From Anabaena azotica FACHB-119 (GTDB lineage: Bacteria; Cyanobacteriota; Cyanobacteriia; Cyanobacteriales; Nostocaceae), in the NCBI RefSeq assembly GCF_014697625.1, contig NZ_JACJSG010000002.1:1-64000 (forward strand): DNA of 64,000 nt. The letters are read 5' to 3'. Both the position numbers and the translations under genes were made by a program. The notes beneath the pieces are model-generated. The model made no database searches, had not been told where the DNA came from, and was given only the letters and a program-made list of their open reading frames with translations. Within the stretch, counting starts at the first letter, position 1, and each line of letters opens with the position of its first letter. Of the stretch, positions 60,396-64,000 are shown piece after piece.

Positions 60396-60456
60396 TCAAT
60401 TTCTCATCAAAAGGGCTAGTCTAAAAGTGATAGTTAACTAGCCTTTATAAGACATT

Positions 60457-62682
60457 ATGCTGCGTAAACCCAAGAAAGGATGGACTCCTCAGCACTGGGC
60501 AAGTTGGAAACCGTTTGGCATTGGTGAACAGTACCCCAACAATTACTGGGAAGTGTTTCGCGCTATGTGGTTATCCCGTGATAGGTTGCCTTATGCTTGG
60601 GAAATTTTAAATAAAGGTGTTTGTGATGGTTGTGCTTTAGGAACAACCGGGATGAAAGATTGGACGGTGGATGGTATTCATGTATGCAATGTGCGCTTGC
60701 GGCTATTACGCATGAATACTATGCCAGCTTTTGATGAGCAAATTTTAGCTGATGTTTCCCAGTTACGCCAGCACAAAAGCAGCGAATTACGCGAGTTGGG
60801 AAGGCTACCTTACCCGATGATGCGGCGCAGGGGAGAGAAAGGTTTTAGTCTTGTGAGTTGGGATGCAGCTTTAGATGTAATTAGCGATCGCATCCGTACC
60901 ACCACACCCAACCGTCTCAGTTTTTATGTTACCAGTCGCGGCACTGTCAACGAAACTTATTACGCCACCCAAAAAGCCGTCCGGGCGATAGGCACAAATA
61001 ATATAGATAATGCTGCCCGTATCTGTCACTCCCCCAGCACAGCCGGCTTAAAAGCTGCCTTGGGTGCAGGGGCTACCACTTGTTCCTATAAAGACTGGAT
61101 AGGTACTGATTTATTAGTATTTATCGGTTCCAACGTCGCCAATAATCAACCAGTCACGGTTAAATATCTCCACTATGCCAAAAAAGCCGGGACAAAGATT
61201 GTTGTCATTAATACCTATCGGGAACCTGGGATGGAACGCTATTGGGTTCCCTCAATTGTGGAAAGTGCTGTATTTGGTACTAAGTTTGCCGAGGACTTTT
61301 TCTTGGTGAACTTGGGCGGAGACATGGCTTTTTTAAATGGTACAATCAAGCATATGATTGCTAACGGCTGGGTAGATGAGTCTTTTGTTAATAACTACAC
61401 CTCTGGTTTTACCGAACTGAAAGCAGCATTAGACAATCAACCTTGGTCAGAATTAGCAAGAATTTCCGGTGCATCCCGCGATGAGATGTACGCCTTTGCC
61501 AAAATGGTGGGGGAAGCCAAAAAAGCCGTGTTTGTTTGGAGTATGGGCATTACCCAACACGAATGCGGCGAAGATAATGTCAAAAGTATTATCAACCTCG
61601 CCCTAACTAAAGGTTTTGTCGGACGGGAAGGCTGCGGTTTGATGCCTATTCGTGGTCACTCTGGGGTGCAAGGTGGGGCGGAAATGGGATGTTACGCCAC
61701 AGTATTTCCTGGTGGTAAACCCATCAACGCCGAAAATGCTGCCCAACTAAGTCAACATTGGGGCTTTCCCGTCCCGGAAACTAAAGGTTTAATTGCCCCG
61801 GAAATGATTGATGCCGCCTATCGGGGACAATTAGATGTATTGTTTTCTGTGGGTGGTAATTTTCTCGAAGTATTACCGGAACCAGATTATGTAGAAGGCG
61901 CATTAAAACAGATACCTTTGCGGGTACATATGGATATTGTGCTGTCGAGTCAGATGTTGGTAGAACCAGCAGATACAGTCGTCCTCTTACCCGCCACCAC
62001 GCGCTACGAAATTCCAGGGGGAGTCACCGAAACCAACACCGAACGCCGAGTCATTTTCAGCCCAGAAATACCAGGCCCACGCATTGGGGAAGCGCGTCCA
62101 GAATGGGAAGTTTTTCTAGAATTGGCTAGGCGAGTTAAACCAGATTTAGCCGATAAGTTAAGGTTTGCTGATACAGCCAGTATACGTGAAGAAATTGCTC
62201 AGGTCGTCCCCTTGTATGCGGGGATTCAACATTTACAGCAAGCAGGCGACCAATTTCAATACAGTGGTTCTCATCTGTGCTTTGGTTGGAACTTCCCTAC
62301 CGCCGATGGTAAAGCCCATTTTACCACTTTAACTCCTCCCCAAAAAGAATTACCAGAAGGGCATTTTTGGGTGGCGACTCGCAGGGGTAAACAATTTAAC
62401 AGTATGGTGCAGGAACGAAAAGATGCTATTACTGGGGCGTTGCGCGAGGCGGTTTTAATGAATCCTCATGATGCAGCAAGTTTGGGGTTGAAAGATGGTG
62501 ATAAAGTAATTCTGAGGAATCACTTAGGTGAATTTACAGGGCGAGTCTACATTGCACCTATTCAGTCAGGTAACTTGCAAGTACATTGGCCCGAAGGAAA
62601 TGTACTGCTAGATAAAAGCAAGCGATCGCTTGAAGGTGTACCTGACTATAATGCGGTAGTGAGCCTGGAAAAACAAGCCTAA
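60457..62682 (+). CDS. FdhF/YdeP-family molybdopterin oxidoreductase
   Basis: The 741-residue protein belongs to the FdhF/YdeP group of the DMSO reductase superfamily. Landmarks are GVCDGCALGTTGMKDW near the start, RNARRLCHSPS-like IDNAARICHSPSTAGLKAAL, WIGTDLLVFIGSNVANNQPV, WSMGITQHECGEDNVKSIIN, LALTKGFVGREGCGLMPIRG, PADTVVLLPATTRYE and the C-terminal MGD domain LREAVLMNPHDAASLGLKDG. It binds bis-MGD. In this family the N-terminal CxxC pair may hold the Fe-S cluster only in part. The substrate is unknown; related YdeP has been tied to acid resistance. It is cytoplasmic, with no Tat signal. Confidence 0.92.
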   Translation: MLRKPKKGWTPQHWASWKPFGIGEQYPNNYWEVFRAMWLSRDRLPYAWEILNKGVCDGCALGTTGMKDWTVDGIHVCNVRLRLLRMNTMPAFDEQILADVSQLRQHKSSELRELGRLPYPMMRRRGEKGFSLVSWDAALDVISDRIRTTTPNRLSFYVTSRGTVNETYYATQKAVRAIGTNNIDNAARICHSPSTAGLKAALGAGATTCSYKDWIGTDLLVFIGSNVANNQPVTVKYLHYAKKAGTKIVVINTYREPGMERYWVPSIVESAVFGTKFAEDFFLVNLGGDMAFLNGTIKHMIANGWVDESFVNNYTSGFTELKAALDNQPWSELARISGASRDEMYAFAKMVGEAKKAVFVWSMGITQHECGEDNVKSIINLALTKGFVGREGCGLMPIRGHSGVQGGAEMGCYATVFPGGKPINAENAAQLSQHWGFPVPETKGLIAPEMIDAAYRGQLDVLFSVGGNFLEVLPEPDYVEGALKQIPLRVHMDIVLSSQMLVEPADTVVLLPATTRYEIPGGVTETNTERRVIFSPEIPGPRIGEARPEWEVFLELARRVKPDLADKLRFADTASIREEIAQVVPLYAGIQHLQQAGDQFQYSGSHLCFGWNFPTADGKAHFTTLTPPQKELPEGHFWVATRRGKQFNSMVQERKDAITGALREAVLMNPHDAASLGLKDGDKVILRNHLGEFTGRVYIAPIQSGNLQVHWPEGNVLLDKSKRSLEGVPDYNAVVSLEKQA

Positions 62683-62703
62683 GACTACCATGTAGAAGAT
62701 TAT

Positions 62704-63492
62704 ATGCTGGGTGCGATCGCAGGTGACATCATTGGTTCAGTCTATGAAGGATACAGTATCAAAACTAAGGACTTTCCCCTATTTAGCAGGCAGTGCCGTT
62801 TCACTGATGATACCGTGCTAACTGTGGCGGTGGCTGATGTAATTCTCAGCAGTGACGAATTACCCCAAATTAGTAAATACATCGACCAATTCAAGTGGTA
62901 CTATCGCCGCTACCAATACGCAGGCTATGGGCGGAACTTCAGCAACTGGGCGAAATCTAACAGCAATCAACCATACAATAGTTTTGGCAACGGTGCAGCC
63001 ATGCGAGTTAGTCCTATAGGCTTTGCTTTCTCAGACTTGAAAACTGTATTACAACAAGCTAAATGTAGTGCAGTCGTCACCCATAACCACCCAGAAGGGA
63101 TCAAAGGCGCACAAGCCACCGCCTCAGCCATCTTTCTCGCGAGAACAGGTCATGATAAAGCCGAGATTAAATCCTACATACACAATACCTTTAATTACAA
63201 CCTAGACCAAACTCTAGACCAAATCAGACCTAACTACCAATACGATGCAACCTGTCCAGGTTCCGTACCCCCAGCCATTATCGCCTTTTTAGAATCTACC
63301 AGCTTTGAAGATGCCATTCGCAACGCCATTTCCTTGGGTGGTGATAGCGATACCATAGCTTGTATTGCAGGTGCGATCGCTCAAGCATACTATGGAGGTG
63401 TACCAAAAGCGATCGCCGAACAAGCCCTATCTCAATTAAATGATCATTTACATACCATCACTGAGAAATTTATGTATAAATATTGTGTATAG
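62704..63492 (+). CDS. ADP-ribosylglycohydrolase family protein
   Basis: The 262-residue protein has the DraG/ARH fold: GAIAGDIIGSVYEGY, RFTDDTVLTVAVADVIL (metal ligands in T-D-D), GNGAAMRVSPIGFAF, THNHPEGIKGAQATASAIF and SLGGDSDTIACIAGAIAQAY (second metal site with D-S-D). It would remove ADP-ribose from proteins or small molecules. It lies 21 bases after the oxidoreductase stop, so it may be co-transcribed. Cytoplasmic. It need not be a nitrogenase regulator, since many paralogues exist. Confidence 0.92.
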   Translation: MLGAIAGDIIGSVYEGYSIKTKDFPLFSRQCRFTDDTVLTVAVADVILSSDELPQISKYIDQFKWYYRRYQYAGYGRNFSNWAKSNSNQPYNSFGNGAAMRVSPIGFAFSDLKTVLQQAKCSAVVTHNHPEGIKGAQATASAIFLARTGHDKAEIKSYIHNTFNYNLDQTLDQIRPNYQYDATCPGSVPPAIIAFLESTSFEDAIRNAISLGGDSDTIACIAGAIAQAYYGGVPKAIAEQALSQLNDHLHTITEKFMYKYCV

Positions 63493-63591
63493 TTACTAAA
63501 TAAAATAAATTTTGGGATTGCCAATAGTCAAGTAATTATCCGCATTTGATATGTTAAATTAACCAAAAATACTGCAAATTATTCCATCAAT

Positions 63592-63885
63592 ATGACAGCC
63601 ACAACAAACTCTCGCTATGTCACTCGACATCCTGATATTTTATCAGGTGAACCAATCATTCAAGGAACTAGAACGCCCGTGAGAGCGATTGTGGAAAATT
63701 GGCGTTTAGGTATCAGACCAGAGGAGATACCTTTACATTTACCTCATTTAACTTTAGCTCAAGTATTTGATGCTTTAAGTTTTTACTTGGACAATCAAGT
63801 AGAAATCAACGAATATATTGAGCGCAATCATGTTCCTGATGAATTAGTGCATCCTGCTATTAAAGCTAGATTAAATCAAAAATGA
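63592..63885 (+). CDS. DUF433 family antitoxin-like protein
   Basis: The 97-residue protein has the DUF433 helix-turn-helix core: RYVTRHPDILSGEPIIQGTR, TPVRAIVENWRLGIRPEEIP and LTLAQVFDALSFYLDNQVEI. DUF433 proteins are DNA-binding antitoxins paired with PIN-like proteins. Its stop overlaps the start of the next gene (ATGA), a common toxin-antitoxin arrangement. Confidence 0.9.
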   Translation: MTATTNSRYVTRHPDILSGEPIIQGTRTPVRAIVENWRLGIRPEEIPLHLPHLTLAQVFDALSFYLDNQVEINEYIERNHVPDELVHPAIKARLNQK

Positions 63886-64000
63886 CGATTTTCGCACAAA
63901 TTTATATTGACGAAGATGTAGACGTTATAGTAGCTAATTTACTCTCAGCAAGAGGTTTAGATGCAACGACAGCAAGAGAACAACAAATGTTAGGACAGCC
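63882..64000 (+). CDS. DUF5615 PIN-like toxin, N-terminal part (cut by window end)
   Basis: The frame starts at ATG 63882 and reads MTIFAQIYIDEDVDVIVANL, then LSARGLDATTAREQQMLGQ to the window edge. The DED in YIDEDVD and the RGLDATTARE helix match DUF5615 PIN-like domain proteins, where acidic residues bind the catalytic metal. It is translationally coupled to the DUF433 gene. The remainder lies outside the window. Confidence 0.85.
   Translation, partial: MTIFAQIYIDEDVDVIVANLLSARGLDATTAREQQMLGQ

Noticed and set aside
60280..60399. 40-codon N-terminal extension of the coiled-coil protein
   Set aside because: It would begin inside a dispersed palindromic repeat, and a better ATG with a ribosome-binding site lies at 60279.

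Overview
The window looks like chromosomal DNA of a filamentous, heterocyst-forming cyanobacterium of the Nostoc/Anabaena/Trichormus group. The evidence is the 3' end of a psbA gene (photosystem II D1), a clpR-clpP3 pair, DUF1997 and DUF4079 proteins typical of cyanobacteria, a hetC-hetP heterocyst differentiation locus with a HetR-type operator, many GCGATCGC (HIP1) octamers, and short tandem heptamer repeats between genes. Genes lie on both strands, many spacers are long, and several families of small palindromic or MITE-like elements are scattered between genes. All product names come from motifs read by eye; no database search was run.

Layout. 1-3.2 kb: psbA tail with terminator, a protein with two eukaryote-like Tudor-knot domains, an aldo/keto reductase. 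3.3-9.3 kb: a three-gene minus-strand operon (HEAT-repeat/CHAT caspase-like protease, small acidic protein, C-terminally membrane-anchored protein) with a divergent TPR gene; this looks like an immunity or cell-death module. 9.6-20.6 kb: housekeeping and accessory genes (HtrA protease, CsoR/InrS-type metal sensor, DHFR-like reductase, MenH-like hydrolase, lysozyme, SDR, DUF1997, DUF4079, threonine aldolase, PH-like protein, MoaD-like protein, threonine synthase) and a decayed diguanylate cyclase remnant. 21.4-33.3 kb: a run of five plus-strand genes for large secreted or outer-membrane DUF11/SdrB-like proteins; the last three overlap by 4 nt and two carry internal DNA repeats. 33.4-42 kb: a second MoaD-like protein, a PAO/TIC55-like Rieske oxygenase, a J-domain/TPR protein, clpR-clpP3, two tandem von Willebrand A proteins and a secreted thiaminase I-like enzyme.

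42.2-46 kb: a tightly overlapping three-gene cassette: a protein with two GHKL ATPase domains (MORC/Hsp90-like at the N-terminus, histidine-kinase-like at the C-terminus), a receiver-like protein, and a metallo-beta-lactamase-fold protein. I regard this and the CHAT operon as the two best candidates for under-described systems. 46.3-52.7 kb: secreted protein, CYTH triphosphatase, fatty-acid-hydroxylase-like protein, HAD hydrolase and a GH116 glycosidase, separated by repeat-rich spacers.

53.7-58.7 kb: hetC (C39 peptidase-ABC exporter) and hetP, separated by about 1.4 kb that holds a 106-bp MITE-like element and a GAGGGGTCTAACCCC palindrome matching the known HetR operator. 58.8-64 kb: an OB-like membrane protein, a coiled-coil protein, an FdhF/YdeP-type molybdopterin oxidoreductase, an ADP-ribosylglycohydrolase, and a DUF433/DUF5615 toxin-antitoxin pair cut by the window end. 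I found no tRNA, rRNA, CRISPR array or complete insertion sequence.
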